Shown: positions 1 to 9,160 of the stretch, piece by piece
Numbering within the stretch: the first letter of the stretch is position 1
Layout of the letters: each line of letters begins with the position of its first letter
Assembly: GCA_051967755.1 (NCBI GenBank)
Contig: JBQDYD010000001.1
Span: 434,001 to 498,000, forward strand
DNA length: 64,000 nt
Direction: 5' to 3'
Source of the DNA: UBA1672 sp051967755
Lineage (GTDB): Bacteria; Pseudomonadota; Alphaproteobacteria; Micavibrionales; Micavibrionaceae
The notes under the pieces: model-generated
Database searches by the model: none
Told to the model about the DNA's origin: nothing
What the model saw: only the letters and a program-made list of their open reading frames with translations
Position numbers and translations under genes: made by a program

Positions 1-549
1 GCACAGGCGGAGGAAAAAAAGCGATATTGCCGCTCTTCTTCAATAACCAACATCAATCCGGTTTTGGCTGGTGTAGAACGTGTTGTGGTTGCAGTTAACA
101 GGGTAGGCCCTGCAAATTCGGACAAATTATTACCTGAACCACTTAAAAAGTCTAATTTAGAAAAATTACTCAAAAAGCTATATGAAGATAGGTTCACGAG
201 CCGCAATGGTACATATTTATCAACGAACACAATCGGTTGTCATGACCGCAATGATCAGTCGGTTGAAATAATCGATCTTATGTCCAAGGGGGGGCGCGAA
301 GCTTTTGAGGAGGAAACAAAAAAAGAAAACACATTATCTGTAATGCTGTTTGCTAACATTATTCCGCGGGGGCACGTGGGTATGAAAATGGATACAGATA
401 TATTTACATTTTATATTGCGAAAATGAGGCCCGGAGTTGTTGAATATAAAAAATTTTATAACGCTTACCCTTTTTTAATTACGACTGCGACCCCAGAAAA
501 ACGTATTGATGAAATTCTTCGAAGCGCTCTGAAAAATCAGATTCATTAA
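1..549 (+). CDS. 3' part of an unknown protein, cut by the window start
   Basis: Frame 1 is open from the first base to a TAA at 547-549, so this is the C-terminal part (about 182 codons) of a gene that begins outside the window. A TTG at 64 could serve as a start but has no clear ribosome binding site, so I read the gene as truncated. The visible protein is soluble, rich in Lys, Asn and Ile, and has no membrane segment, signal peptide or motif I recognise. Its A/T-rich codons (many AAA, AAT, ATA) differ from the M16 peptidase gene next to it, which it meets tail to tail with 16 bases between. I cannot assign a function. Confidence 0.6.
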   Translation, partial: AQAEEKKRYCRSSSITNINPVLAGVERVVVAVNRVGPANSDKLLPEPLKKSNLEKLLKKLYEDRFTSRNGTYLSTNTIGCHDRNDQSVEIIDLMSKGGREAFEEETKKENTLSVMLFANIIPRGHVGMKMDTDIFTFYIAKMRPGVVEYKKFYNAYPFLITTATPEKRIDEILRSALKNQIH

Positions 550-565
550 AATGTTTATGACGCGC

Positions 566-1828
566 TTAAGCCGCCAGCCTATCCTTAATTTTACCGAAAT
601 CTTCCAACTGACCGAGCGGGCCGAGTGCCGCCAATGTCGGCGCGGAGGTGAAAATTTGATCTGACACGCGTTGCAGGGTTTTAATCGTCACCGCATTAAT
701 ATCATCAATAATTTCTTCGGGGCTTCGGATTGTATCACGCATGAGCAGGCTCTTCGCGTTTTGATTGGCGCGGTTCATCATCGATTCGCGTGCCATCAAT
801 ATGGATGATCGTAATTGTGATTTGGCACGGGAAAGTTCCTCATCAGTAATGGTCGTGCCGATTTTCATCACTTCGTCACAAATAACGGGGATTAATTCAG
901 GTAGCTTATCAGGGCCTGTGCCCGCATAGATACCGACCTGTCCGTCATCGGAATAGGAGGAATTAAACCCGTAAATTGAATACACCAAGCCGCGCTTTTC
1001 ACGTACCTCTTGGAACAGGCGTGATGACATGCCCCCGCCCAAAATCGTGGTGAGGATTTGCGCCGCGTAGTGATCTTGGCTTAGGCGCGGGATGCCGCGG
1101 AATCCAAGCACAATATGGCTTTGTTCTAAATCACGGGATTCTCTGTATTCTCCGCCTTGATATGCGGCCTCGGCGCGGTCTTCATTTTGGTTTGCGGGCA
1201 GGGCGTTAAATTTGCGCTCCACCATTTCAATCAACTCATCATGTTTCAAATTACCGCTGGCGCAAATCACGAGGCGTTCGGGTGTGTAGAATTTCTCAAC
1301 ATAGCCCATAAGCTCATCACGATGCATGTTTTCGATGATGCTGTGCGTGCCTAAAATCGGCGCGCCGAGGGCTTGTTTCGGGTAGGCGGTTTCAAAATAA
1401 TGATCGAAAATAATATCATCAGGCGTATCATGGCACATACCGATTTCCTGAATGATTACGCCGCGCTCGCGCTCTACCTCATCCGCAGGCATGGTGGAGT
1501 TCTGCACCATATCGGCCAACACATCCAGCGCGAGGCCAAGGTCTTCCTTCAAAAGATGGATGTGATAGCTGGTTACTTCGCGGCTGGTATAGGCATTCAT
1601 GTGCCCGCCGACATTCTCGATTACTTCGACGATTTGCTGGGCATCGCGGTTTTTTGTGCCCTTAAACAGCATATGCTCCACCATGTGGGCCACGCCATTT
1701 ACGCTTAGATCTTCGTTTCGGGTGCCGACACCCGCCCAGACACCAACGGCGACGCTTTCTACAGACGGTACGTGATCCGTCACAACGCGCAGGCCATTGG
1801 ATAATGTTGTAATCTTTAATTCGCTCAT
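566..1828 (-). CDS. M16 family zinc peptidase (processing peptidase-like)
   Basis: This 420-residue protein is a member of the M16B family related to mitochondrial processing peptidase beta subunit and bacterial PqqL/YmxG-type proteases. The inverted zinc motif HxxEH is at H48, E51 and H52, and the third ligand E128 lies 76 residues further in EIG context, as expected. The glycine-rich loop typical of the family is seen near residue 250 (LGGGMSSRL). Length fits the single-chain half-size members. The frame continues upstream to 2026, but the ATG at 1828 gives the family's usual N-terminus (KITTLSNGLRV), so I chose it. In many alphaproteobacteria this gene follows thrC. Here thrC is 2.7 kb away with other genes between. 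It probably degrades or trims peptides in the cytoplasm; the substrate is unknown. Confidence 0.93.
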   Translation of the reverse strand: MSELKITTLSNGLRVVTDHVPSVESVAVGVWAGVGTRNEDLSVNGVAHMVEHMLFKGTKNRDAQQIVEVIENVGGHMNAYTSREVTSYHIHLLKEDLGLALDVLADMVQNSTMPADEVERERGVIIQEIGMCHDTPDDIIFDHYFETAYPKQALGAPILGTHSIIENMHRDELMGYVEKFYTPERLVICASGNLKHDELIEMVERKFNALPANQNEDRAEAAYQGGEYRESRDLEQSHIVLGFRGIPRLSQDHYAAQILTTILGGGMSSRLFQEVREKRGLVYSIYGFNSSYSDDGQVGIYAGTGPDKLPELIPVICDEVMKIGTTITDEELSRAKSQLRSSILMARESMMNRANQNAKSLLMRDTIRSPEEIIDDINAVTIKTLQRVSDQIFTSAPTLAALGPLGQLEDFGKIKDRLAA

Positions 1829-1939
1829 GGGGCGGTAATATATATGAATTTTCACGCTTGGCAAAAAGTTTGTTTGCTCAAATCGCTTTGTGCTATAGTT
1901 TATAACAATATTATAGAAATAATAAAACAGGGGAATAAT

Positions 1940-2440
1940 ATGGGCGGAGAATCTCCGATTGGTACAGTGGAACTGTTTGTCAATGACTTGGTCGAAGTCA
2001 GTAAAATTGATGGCAATGATCATCATCTTTTAGATGCGGTTATTGATAAATTTTGTGAAGATCATTTTGGCGAAGGATCTGAAAGAGAAACGATCGCAGG
2101 CGCGCTTTTAAAAACAGGCTTACATGCCGCGGCAGAAGACGGCCTGAGCCGTAGTGAAGTTTTGGCCGCTCTAAGCGTAACGGGTAACGTTATTAACGCT
2201 AATGTCGCGATCCCGACAGAACTCATAGAGAGAGCAGAAGAGATGGCAGGGCCGGATGCCGAACATTTATATGATGGTTTGATCGGTTTTATTGATGCAT
2301 CGGAAAATGGCGGGCAAGGGCGCGATGCCGGTCCGTCTGCTGAGCCTGCGTTGCCTGTTGATCCGAATACGCGTGCGCTAAATAATCTCTCTCTTGAGGA
2401 TCAAATAACGCCAATGCAGACCAGAGTTTTAAACTTTTAG
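1940..2440 (+). CDS. hypothetical protein, 166 aa, acidic
   Basis: An ORF of 166 codons starts at ATG 1940, seven bases after an AGGGGA ribosome binding site at 1929-1934. An in-frame ATG at 1844 lies inside the M16 gene's upstream region and has no such site. The protein is acidic, predicted mostly helical for its first 110 residues, and ends in a Gly/Pro/Ala-rich low-complexity tail. The segment with FVNDLVEVSKIDG and DKFCEDHFGEG might form a small helical domain, but I recognise no family. It is divergent from the M16 gene and overlaps the 3' end of ada by 12 bases tail to tail. No signal peptide is present, so it is probably cytoplasmic. Confidence 0.65.
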   Translation: MGGESPIGTVELFVNDLVEVSKIDGNDHHLLDAVIDKFCEDHFGEGSERETIAGALLKTGLHAAAEDGLSRSEVLAALSVTGNVINANVAIPTELIERAEEMAGPDAEHLYDGLIGFIDASENGGQGRDAGPSAEPALPVDPNTRALNNLSLEDQITPMQTRVLNF

Positions 2441-3475
2441 AATTTTACCTTCATGCGCGAGAAGCCATTCTTTTCGCGCTATTCCCCCTGCATATCCGGT
2501 GAGGGACCCATCTGATCCGATCACGCGGTGACAGGGAATGATTAAGGCGCATTGATTGGCGCCGTTTGCGCGTGCGACGGCGCGCACCGCGTTTTCATTC
2601 CCAACCATTTTGGCAAGTTCCTTGTAGGAGCATGTTTCCCCATAGGGCAGTTTTTTAAGCGCGTCCCAGATGGTTTTTTGGAAATCTGTGCCGTAATCCG
2701 ATAGGGGAATATCGAACTTTTGCCGCGTCCCGCTGTAATATTCTGCCAGCTCTTGTTCGGTTTTTTTCAAAATCTCGTTATTGCCGGGCACAATCGCGCA
2801 GCCAAGTTTTTTGCGCATGCGATCCACCTCAAGCTCCAGCCCTCTACGGTTGGTGAATTCCAGCAAATAAAGCGCGTGCTCATCCGCCATCGCAATCATT
2901 GCGCCGATCGGGGTGTTGATCAGTTTTGATTCCAAAATCTTATGGCTGTGTTTGGATGGCGGCGTGCCCATAATACGTGCGAAGGCATCGCGAAACCCGC
3001 TATCGGATTCATATCCGTGATCGATCTGCGCATCAATGACGCGTCCGCCCCCGCGTATATGTTTCAGCGCAAGACCCATGCGCCGTGCCCGTGCATAGGC
3101 AACAAAACTTATCCCGAAGCGTTTTTGGAAATGCCTGCGCACCGTGGAGGGATCATAGCCCATATCGCGCAAATCCCCCTCTTTCCAGCGTTTTTCAGGT
3201 TCGTCCTCCACGGCCTTAATCAGGGCCTTGATAATCGGGGAGGCATCATCAGGCATTGCGGTCGGGTGGCATCGTTTGCATGGGCGATAGCCCGCGAGCA
3301 AAGCGTCCTCGGCGTTTTTAAACCACTCGCAATTCTCTATTTTCGGTTTTTTGGCGGGACAGGTCGGCAAGCAGAATATACCCGTTGATTTCACACCAAC
3401 GAAAATGATGCCGTTATATTCCGCGTCACGGTTTGTCAGGGCGGTATAATATTGTTGTTCTAACGCGGTGCTCAT
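2429..3475 (-). CDS. ada: Ada: methylated-DNA transferase and transcription activator
   Basis: This 348-residue protein has the full Ada architecture. The N-terminal zinc domain has cysteines C35, C39, C66 and C69. C35, in FCLPTC, is the position that accepts methyl groups from phosphotriesters. An AraC-type helix-turn-helix follows (about 90-185, including the GYESDSGFRDAF segment). The C-terminal O6-methylguanine methyltransferase domain has the IPCHRV active site with C315. It repairs alkylated DNA by irreversible transfer and, once methylated, activates its regulon. The gene sits alone on its side; no alkB or aidB is adjacent. The upstream gene on the same strand is a TPR protein 77 bases away. 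Confidence 0.96.
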   Translation of the reverse strand: MSTALEQQYYTALTNRDAEYNGIIFVGVKSTGIFCLPTCPAKKPKIENCEWFKNAEDALLAGYRPCKRCHPTAMPDDASPIIKALIKAVEDEPEKRWKEGDLRDMGYDPSTVRRHFQKRFGISFVAYARARRMGLALKHIRGGGRVIDAQIDHGYESDSGFRDAFARIMGTPPSKHSHKILESKLINTPIGAMIAMADEHALYLLEFTNRRGLELEVDRMRKKLGCAIVPGNNEILKKTEQELAEYYSGTRQKFDIPLSDYGTDFQKTIWDALKKLPYGETCSYKELAKMVGNENAVRAVARANGANQCALIIPCHRVIGSDGSLTGYAGGIARKEWLLAHEGKILKV

Positions 3476-3552
3476 GCTCTGTCCTTAATCTGATATGGCA
3501 GAGTATAGCGCAGCGTAAAAAGCAATGCCGCCGAAAAACAGGCAGGGAATTT

Positions 3553-3993
3553 TTATGTGGCGTTCAGGCGGGATTGGATGGCGGCGATATCTTCACGGTA
3601 ATCCTCGGCGAATTGCGCAGATTCTGGGGGCGCGCCGACCTCTTTAAACCGTGCAACTTCGCTCAATGCCTCTGCGTCTTTGCCCATATCCAACAGGCAT
3701 TTGAAATACATAATCGAGACAACGCCCGATGTCGGGGCAAGGGTGATTGCTTTCGCAAAATGTTTTTCCGCCAGTAAGGCTTTGTTCGGGTCGGATATTT
3801 CCTCTGACAGGCGTTTATACATCTGCCCCAGTGTGACATTAAACAGCGCGGAATCGGGGCGGTCTTTGAGCAGCTCATGCAAAATCAGGATGGCATCATC
3901 AAACTTGCCGTTATCCCATTGTTCCTGCACGCCTTGACTGAGGTTTTTTTCATGTTCTGAGAGTGTCTCATCCCAGGAGCTATATTCGGTCAT
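3553..3993 (-). CDS. small tetratricopeptide-repeat protein
   Basis: The 146-residue soluble protein shows two to three degenerate TPR helices: residues about 22-52 (WDNGKFDDAILILHELLKDRP), 53-90 (ALFNVTLGQMYKRL) and 90-125 (KHFAKAITLAP). No signal peptide is visible. TPR proteins are scaffolds for protein contacts and the partner is unknown. The ATG at 3993 is the only good start. It lies between ada and the small gene after thrC on the same strand, with about 70 bases on each side, so it may be its own transcription unit. Confidence 0.75.
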   Translation of the reverse strand: MTEYSSWDETLSEHEKNLSQGVQEQWDNGKFDDAILILHELLKDRPDSALFNVTLGQMYKRLSEEISDPNKALLAEKHFAKAITLAPTSGVVSIMYFKCLLDMGKDAEALSEVARFKEVGAPPESAQFAEDYREDIAAIQSRLNAT

Positions 3994-4061
3994 GTTTTAT
4001 TTCGCCATGTTTTGAAATTTACTATCGCCTAAAAACGGGCGGAAATTTTTATTATGTTTTT

Positions 4062-4511
4062 TTATTGTATACCATAGGAAAAGCCTTTTTCAGGAGAATA
4101 ACCAACTGGCGGCTTGCCATCCTGCAACAAAAAGAATAACTCAGCATCTGATCCATAAGTATCTATATTGGAAGTTAAAACAAAAAAATATGCATTTTCT
4201 ATGCATATTTTGATTTCATGCTTTTCGGGAGTTTTTTCAATGCTTAAAATGCGCTTTCCTGCAAGGTTGCCAAGAATTTTTTTGTAAAGATTATCATCGG
4301 TCTCTATACAATCGATAACTACTTTATCTTGATGAGATAAATACCAGTCACACATTTCAATCGCTAGATATGAGGGGGATTTGCCATCGTTTTTCTTTTG
4401 GCCTATGTCTATCCCAATAATACTTCCAGTAGCTCTCCATGCTGAAAAAATAGGCTGACTAGGCATTGATAGAGTCAAAAAAATTTCTGGATCAGACGCG
4501 TAAATTTTCAA
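4062..4511 (-). CDS. hypothetical protein, 149 aa, behind thrC
   Basis: The 149-residue ORF begins with TTG at 4511, 12 bases after the thrC stop. A GAGGG site at 4515-4519 precedes it with a short spacing, which suggests translation coupled to thrC. The protein is soluble and has no motif I know. One stretch (SIIGIDIGQKK) looks like a beta strand with a small turn, and the centre (CDWYLSHQDKVVIDCIETDD) suggests an alpha/beta fold. Base composition is more A/T-rich than thrC, with many ATA and AAA codons, which may point to a later insertion between thrC and the downstream genes. Function unknown. Confidence 0.6.
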   Translation of the reverse strand: MKIYASDPEIFLTLSMPSQPIFSAWRATGSIIGIDIGQKKNDGKSPSYLAIEMCDWYLSHQDKVVIDCIETDDNLYKKILGNLAGKRILSIEKTPEKHEIKICIENAYFFVLTSNIDTYGSDAELFFLLQDGKPPVGYSPEKGFSYGIQ

Positions 4512-4523
4512 GTTCCCTCAGTT

Positions 4524-5939
4524 TTATTCCACCGCACGCGTATGGCTAACAACATAGCCCATCACGGTTTTGATGTCGTTAGGTTGTTCTTGCATAATCT
4601 CTTTGCGGTCAAATAAATCGGCAAGGTGATCGGGCAGAGTGGGGCGCTCACCGATGGCTTTTTCCACCGCGTCGGGGAATTTCGCCGGATGCGCCGTGGC
4701 GAGCAGGACAACCGCGCCACTATCGTCTTTCTCGGCCAGTGCTTTTGCGCCTTTCATGCCGACGGCTGTGTGCGGATCAAGCGTGTAGCCCGTCGCATCA
4801 TGTGTTTCCTTTATCATCGCGAGCGTTTCCGCATCATCTGTGCGGCTTGATTCAAATTGTGCGCGTGCGGCTTGCAGATGTGCATCAGATACCGCGATAT
4901 CGCCTGTTTCCTTAAAGGTGTTCATCAGAGCGGCCAAACGCTCTGTGTCTCGGCCGAGAAGGTCGAACAGATATCTCTCAAAATTACTGGAGATTTGGAT
5001 ATCCATAGACGGGCTAATGGTGGCGTGTGCTTCTCCGATTTTCATCTCCCCGCTCTCGAAAAAGCGGGTAAGGATGTCATTCTTATTACTGGAGACACCC
5101 ATATATTTAATCGGTAAGCCCATATTCTGCGCGCAATAGGCGGCGAAGACATTCCCGAAATTGCCCGTCGGCACAACAAAGGACACATCCTTTTCAGGCG
5201 CACCGAGTTTTAGGCCGGTCGCGAAGTAATACACGATCTGCGCCATGATACGCGCCCAGTTAATGGAATTGACGGCAGAAAGCTGTACTTTGTTTCTGAA
5301 TTCTTCGTCATTGAACATGGCCTTGACCATATTCTGGCAATCATCAAATGTGCCCTCCAATGCAATATTATGCACGTTTGGCGCATCGATTGTGGTCATT
5401 TGCTTGCGCTGAACATCTGATACACGGCCCTTTGGGTGCAGGATAAAGATATCAATCTGATCGCATGCAAGGCATCCTTCGATTGCCGCGCTGCCTGTGT
5501 CGCCACTGGTCGCGCCGACGATGGTGATGCGTTTATTTTGTTTCTTTAAAACATGGTCGAACAAACGGCCAAGCAATTGTAGCGCGACATCCTTAAATGC
5601 GATGGTTGGGCCATGGAACTGTTCTAAAATATAAACCTTATCGCCTGCGAAATTCTCAAGGTGATGGAGCGGGGTCACATCAGGGTGGCGGAAATGTTCC
5701 GCGCTATAGGTTTCATTGATGATGCGTTTGAAATCGTCGCGCGCGATTGATCCTTCAACGAAGGGGTACATGACAATCTCTGCAATTTCGCAATAGGATT
5801 TGCCCTTCAGGTCATCCAGATTAATCTGTGGCCATGTTTCGGGAACATACAGCCCGCCATCAGGCGCGAGGCCTGTCAGGAGGACATCTTCGAAAGTGCG
5901 GGACGCATCCCCGCCGCGCGTGGAAATATAACGTATCAT
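4524..5939 (-). CDS. thrC: threonine synthase
   Basis: ThrC converts O-phosphohomoserine to threonine with PLP. The 471-residue protein starts at ATG 5939 (MIRYISTRGG, the usual family N-terminus). A longer TTG start at 5975 is possible, but its Shine-Dalgarno-like bases lie too close. The PLP lysine is in the FKDVALQLLGR segment (about residue 114), preceded by HGPTIAF. Phosphate-binding SGDTGSAA and the later VPTGNFGN segment are both present. Length and layout match the long (E. coli/yeast-type) class. No homoserine kinase or homoserine dehydrogenase gene is in the window. Confidence 0.97.
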   Translation of the reverse strand: MIRYISTRGGDASRTFEDVLLTGLAPDGGLYVPETWPQINLDDLKGKSYCEIAEIVMYPFVEGSIARDDFKRIINETYSAEHFRHPDVTPLHHLENFAGDKVYILEQFHGPTIAFKDVALQLLGRLFDHVLKKQNKRITIVGATSGDTGSAAIEGCLACDQIDIFILHPKGRVSDVQRKQMTTIDAPNVHNIALEGTFDDCQNMVKAMFNDEEFRNKVQLSAVNSINWARIMAQIVYYFATGLKLGAPEKDVSFVVPTGNFGNVFAAYCAQNMGLPIKYMGVSSNKNDILTRFFESGEMKIGEAHATISPSMDIQISSNFERYLFDLLGRDTERLAALMNTFKETGDIAVSDAHLQAARAQFESSRTDDAETLAMIKETHDATGYTLDPHTAVGMKGAKALAEKDDSGAVVLLATAHPAKFPDAVEKAIGERPTLPDHLADLFDRKEIMQEQPNDIKTVMGYVVSHTRAVE

Positions 5940-6002
5940 AAGGCAACTCTTAGAAAGTTTTGGGATTGAAGTCAATCCACCTTAGATCAGGCCTGATAAA
6001 AA

Positions 6003-7364
6003 TTATTCAGGCTTGTCGTTAAATACGGCCGGCATTTTGGTTAATTTAATGCCGTATTTCTCCATCAAGGCTTGGCCTTGCTCTGTTTGGGCGAGCCCCT
6101 CAAGCATGGCACCGATATTTGTGCCGCCCTTGGCAGAGAATAGATCCATCACATTGCTCATCCCTTCAACTGGGTCGCCTGTGTTGGCAATGATTTTGAT
6201 ATCCGCAACCTTGAGCGCGTCGGCTTGTTCAACGCCAACAATCTTATAGGCGCCGATATTTTCAATCCCCAGCAAGTATTGCTGATAGCCTTCATTCTCA
6301 CCAATCTCTTTCGCCAGTGCGATTTGCGCCTCAACGGGGGCGAGCTGCATCGCACGTTCTGCATCCGCGCGCGCCTCACCTTCGACCTTGATCCCTTCGG
6401 CTTCTTTCTTTTTGGCTTCTTTCTTTTTGGCTTCCAGATCACCATCAGCGCGAAGCACAGTGGCTTGCCTGTCTTCATCGGCCTTAACGATATTCATCTC
6501 TTTGGTAATTTCGGCGCGCTTCACGTCATTCACTTGAATAACGGCCATTTCCTTTTCTTTGGTGATACGCTGTTGTTCTTTAATGTCTTGCTGCGCGTTT
6601 TCGTTTGCGATACCAACGACCTTCACCTTTTCCGCGGCGCGTTCACCAACGGCCTGCTGTGCTTGTTCATCACGAATGTCACGCTCACGCTTGGCATCAA
6701 TTTCCGCGATTTCCGCGTTCTTGATGTTCTCGGCAACTTCCTGACGGCTTTGCATTTCAATCAAGGACTTTTTCTTTTCCATGATGTTGTGAACTACGCG
6801 GTTTTCCGCGGCATCGCGAATATCCATTAATTCGATGTTCTTAACCGGAACCACGCCCCAGCTTTTCAGTTGGTCGCGCACTGCATCGGTGAATTGTTCA
6901 CCATAGATGCTACGCTCTAACATGATTTTATCGATATCGTGTGACGCCAAAATTGTACGCACCGCACCCTGTACGATGGACAGCAGCTGTGATTCCAATT
7001 CGCGGAAGCTCTCAACACGCTGGGCGGCGACGTTACTGTCAGCAATGCGGAAGAAGGCCACAATATCAACCACGAATGGCACGCGGCCAACGTCATAGGC
7101 TTCGTATGCATTCAGCTGTACGTCAAAAACAGAAACGGGCATAACGATTTTCGTTACACCGAAAACAGGAATCCAGAACGGCCATTCATAATAGGTGTTA
7201 CCGTTTGGGGTATCTTTACCGTATGATTTTGTGTGCTTGGTTGATTGTACGATATGTACTTCGTTTGTTGGCACAACACGGCGCAAAAACAGCGCAATAA
7301 CTACAGTAAGTGCGATAACCGCAAGTACGCCTAATCCAATACCACCAAGAGTTACCGGTTCCAT
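6003..7364 (-). CDS. SPFH/flotillin-like membrane protein
   Basis: The 453-residue protein has one N-terminal membrane segment (about 5-27) and then an SPFH/band-7 domain (about 30-200), which includes the conserved AVRTILASHDIDKI segment. A long charged coiled coil follows (about 205-340, repeating Ala, Glu, Lys and Arg), and the C-terminus ends in a short Gly-containing tail. This is the layout of flotillin and YqiK proteins, which form oligomeric cages on membrane microdomains. The ATG at 7364 has an AAAGGA ribosome binding site. No NfeD partner gene is adjacent, although NfeD often accompanies flotillins. Role in this organism is inferred as membrane organisation. Confidence 0.9.
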   Translation of the reverse strand: MEPVTLGGIGLGVLAVIALTVVIALFLRRVVPTNEVHIVQSTKHTKSYGKDTPNGNTYYEWPFWIPVFGVTKIVMPVSVFDVQLNAYEAYDVGRVPFVVDIVAFFRIADSNVAAQRVESFRELESQLLSIVQGAVRTILASHDIDKIMLERSIYGEQFTDAVRDQLKSWGVVPVKNIELMDIRDAAENRVVHNIMEKKKSLIEMQSRQEVAENIKNAEIAEIDAKRERDIRDEQAQQAVGERAAEKVKVVGIANENAQQDIKEQQRITKEKEMAVIQVNDVKRAEITKEMNIVKADEDRQATVLRADGDLEAKKKEAKKKEAEGIKVEGEARADAERAMQLAPVEAQIALAKEIGENEGYQQYLLGIENIGAYKIVGVEQADALKVADIKIIANTGDPVEGMSNVMDLFSAKGGTNIGAMLEGLAQTEQGQALMEKYGIKLTKMPAVFNDKPE

Positions 7365-7447
7365 TTTATAATCCTTTTTAATGCGTTACTGAAAGAATAT
7401 TTCATATAGTCACGCAGGATTATAAAAAGCAACCTCTTAAGATGGGG

Positions 7448-8014
7448 TTAACTCTGCACCAGCTCTATGAATTTACGATGCATTGGTGATGGGAAATCCA
7501 TGGTGAGCTCAGGGTGGAAAGTACTGGCTATGACGTTTCCTTTTTTAACCCATACAGGATGGTCGTCCTGCGTTGCCAGAATTTCAACGTCATCTGCAAT
7601 CTCTTTGATCATCGGTGCGCGGATGAAGGACACATTATAACCATCAATCTGATCATAATGGCTGTCCAGCTGTCGTCCGTATGCATTGCGTTCAACGGTC
7701 ATCGGCAGCAAGGCGAATGATTTTTGCGCGGGGTTTAGAACTGTTTCCGCCAGCAAGATTGTGCCTGCGCAAATCCCCCATACAGGTTTTTTGCTAAATT
7801 CATCGGTCAGGACATCCCACAGACCGAAATTCTCGATCAGTTTCAGCATGGTTGTGCTTTCCCCGCCAGGCAGGATAAAGCCATCAACTTCGGCAAAGTC
7901 CTTTGGCGTTTTAACGGCCTTAAACGCTGCGCCGCAGGCTTCGATATGTGCTTTGTGCGGTTCAACCGCGCCTTGAAGGGCAAGAACACCAATGGTGGGT
8001 TTGGTCTGTGTCAT
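7448..8014 (-). CDS. pdxT: PLP synthase glutaminase subunit PdxT
   Basis: PdxT hydrolyses glutamine and passes ammonia to PdxS for pyridoxal 5'-phosphate synthesis. The 188-residue protein is a class I glutamine amidotransferase. It has the LPGGESTT motif (about 48-55), the nucleophile cysteine in GICAGT (about 82) and the His-Glu pair in STFHPEL (about 165-170). Length matches the family. Its partner pdxS lies 1.1 kb away on the same strand, but two plus-strand genes lie between, so the two are not in one operon. This differs from the usual pdxST pair. Confidence 0.96.
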   Translation of the reverse strand: MTQTKPTIGVLALQGAVEPHKAHIEACGAAFKAVKTPKDFAEVDGFILPGGESTTMLKLIENFGLWDVLTDEFSKKPVWGICAGTILLAETVLNPAQKSFALLPMTVERNAYGRQLDSHYDQIDGYNVSFIRAPMIKEIADDVEILATQDDHPVWVKKGNVIASTFHPELTMDFPSPMHRKFIELVQS

Positions 8015-8163
8015 GTCAGTTTTCCTGTAAAATCGTCTTTTTCATATCAACGCTTTTTCTAAAAGGCAAGCATGGGGCTTTGTTTTCTTTCATGGGGTTG
8101 CGTATCCGCCCTAAATATGGCGCAATAGGGGGGCGTTCACTTACATATCTGCCGAGCAAACTC

Positions 8164-8661
8164 ATGCCCCGTTCTTTTAAATTATATCTATGTTTATTCG
8201 CGTTGATTTTATCGGGGTGCGGGTCGAGCAGTTCGGGAAATTTTTCTTCCTTGAATGCATCGGGCTATCGCGTGGCAAAGCCGATTAGCTGCGTGCCTTA
8301 TGCCCGTGATGTGTCGGGCCTGCAAATACGCGGGGATGCGCATACATGGTGGTATCAGGCGGCGGGCAAATATCCGCGCAGTAATATGCCAAAGGTAGGT
8401 GCGGTGTTTGTTCTGTCTAAATCCTCGCGTCTTCGTTATGGGCATGTGTCTGTGGTGAAGCGTATCATTAATTCCCGCACGATTGAGGTCACGCATAGTA
8501 ATTGGGGCAGTGATACCGCCAGTCGTTCTATGATTTATGAGCGTATGCGCGTTGAGGATGTCTCGCCGAATAATGATTGGACGCGTGCGCGGTTCTGGAA
8601 TTATCACACCAATGCATATGGATCGCCATATATTGCCTCAGGGTTTATTTATCCGCGATGA
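8164..8661 (+). CDS. lipoprotein with CHAP-type peptidase domain
   Basis: From ATG 8164 the 165-residue protein has a lipoprotein signal (LILSGC, lipid cysteine about residue 18) and then a CHAP domain. The catalytic cysteine is in SCVPYARDVSG and the histidine is in YGHVSVV; an SNWG segment may carry the third residue. CHAP enzymes are amidases or endopeptidases that usually cut peptidoglycan. The frame stays open upstream to 7948 over pdxT, but only the 8164 start gives a proper signal sequence. It is divergent from pdxT. It probably remodels cell wall from the inner leaflet of the outer membrane (inference). Confidence 0.85.
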   Translation: MPRSFKLYLCLFALILSGCGSSSSGNFSSLNASGYRVAKPISCVPYARDVSGLQIRGDAHTWWYQAAGKYPRSNMPKVGAVFVLSKSSRLRYGHVSVVKRIINSRTIEVTHSNWGSDTASRSMIYERMRVEDVSPNNDWTRARFWNYHTNAYGSPYIASGFIYPR

Positions 8662-8739
8662 TCATTCTTTTAATGGTTTGAAACATAGTTAAACTAAAGG
8701 TATTGTCATTTATATTATTTGATAACCTATTGGTGCATT

Positions 8740-9093
8740 ATGAATATTAAAGTTATTGTTTTTGTTTTCGCCTGTTTTGCGTGTTGTTTTGTTTTTACAG
8801 GCGCAGGGCTGGCACAGGATAGTGCCGATGGCATCAATGTTAATCAGAAAGCATTTATGTTTTTGACCTGTATTAACCGTAAACCCGCCAAGCCAGTTGA
8901 CCGGAAAGCAGCGCAGCGATGTGCGAAGACATGCCGCCCTAACGGGAAGAACGATGCAAAGACAAATGAAACGTGTATCGCTGATTATATGCAAGCGATG
9001 GGAACTGATACATTGCCGAATGTAGAGGCTCCGAAATCGCATGATTTAAGCGGGCCTCGTGATCTTGACCCAAGATATAAACAGGCGCATTAA
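8740..9093 (+). CDS. small secreted cysteine-containing protein
   Basis: The 117-residue ORF starts at ATG 8740 with a clear signal peptide (hydrophobic residues 3-22, cleavage after Gly-Leu-Ala about residue 25). The mature part is hydrophilic, with cysteines in FLTCINRK, RCAKTCRP and ETCIAD, which suggests two disulfides in the periplasm. I do not recognise the family. It is 78 bases downstream of the CHAP gene on the same strand and could share its transcript. A hairpin follows at 9112-9131. Confidence 0.65.
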   Translation: MNIKVIVFVFACFACCFVFTGAGLAQDSADGINVNQKAFMFLTCINRKPAKPVDRKAAQRCAKTCRPNGKNDAKTNETCIADYMQAMGTDTLPNVEAPKSHDLSGPRDLDPRYKQAH

Positions 9094-9111
9094 GTTCTTT
9101 GAATTATAAAA

Positions 9112-9131
9112 AAGCGCCGAAAGCGGCGCTT
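9112..9131 (-). terminator. hairpin terminator, mainly for pdxS
   Basis: An 8-bp GC-rich stem (9112-9119 with 9124-9131) with a 4-base loop is followed on the minus strand by a run of T residues (9111 downwards). That suits termination of pdxS. On the plus strand the tail is less T-rich, so it may only partly stop the small secreted-protein transcript. Confidence 0.8.
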
Positions 9132-9160
9132 AATTAATCATATTTATCGCTAATGCAGTA

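Noticed and set aside
7948..8163. An N-terminal extension of the CHAP lipoprotein starting at 7948
   Set aside because: It lies over pdxT and its leader, and the start at 8164 gives a proper lipoprotein signal.
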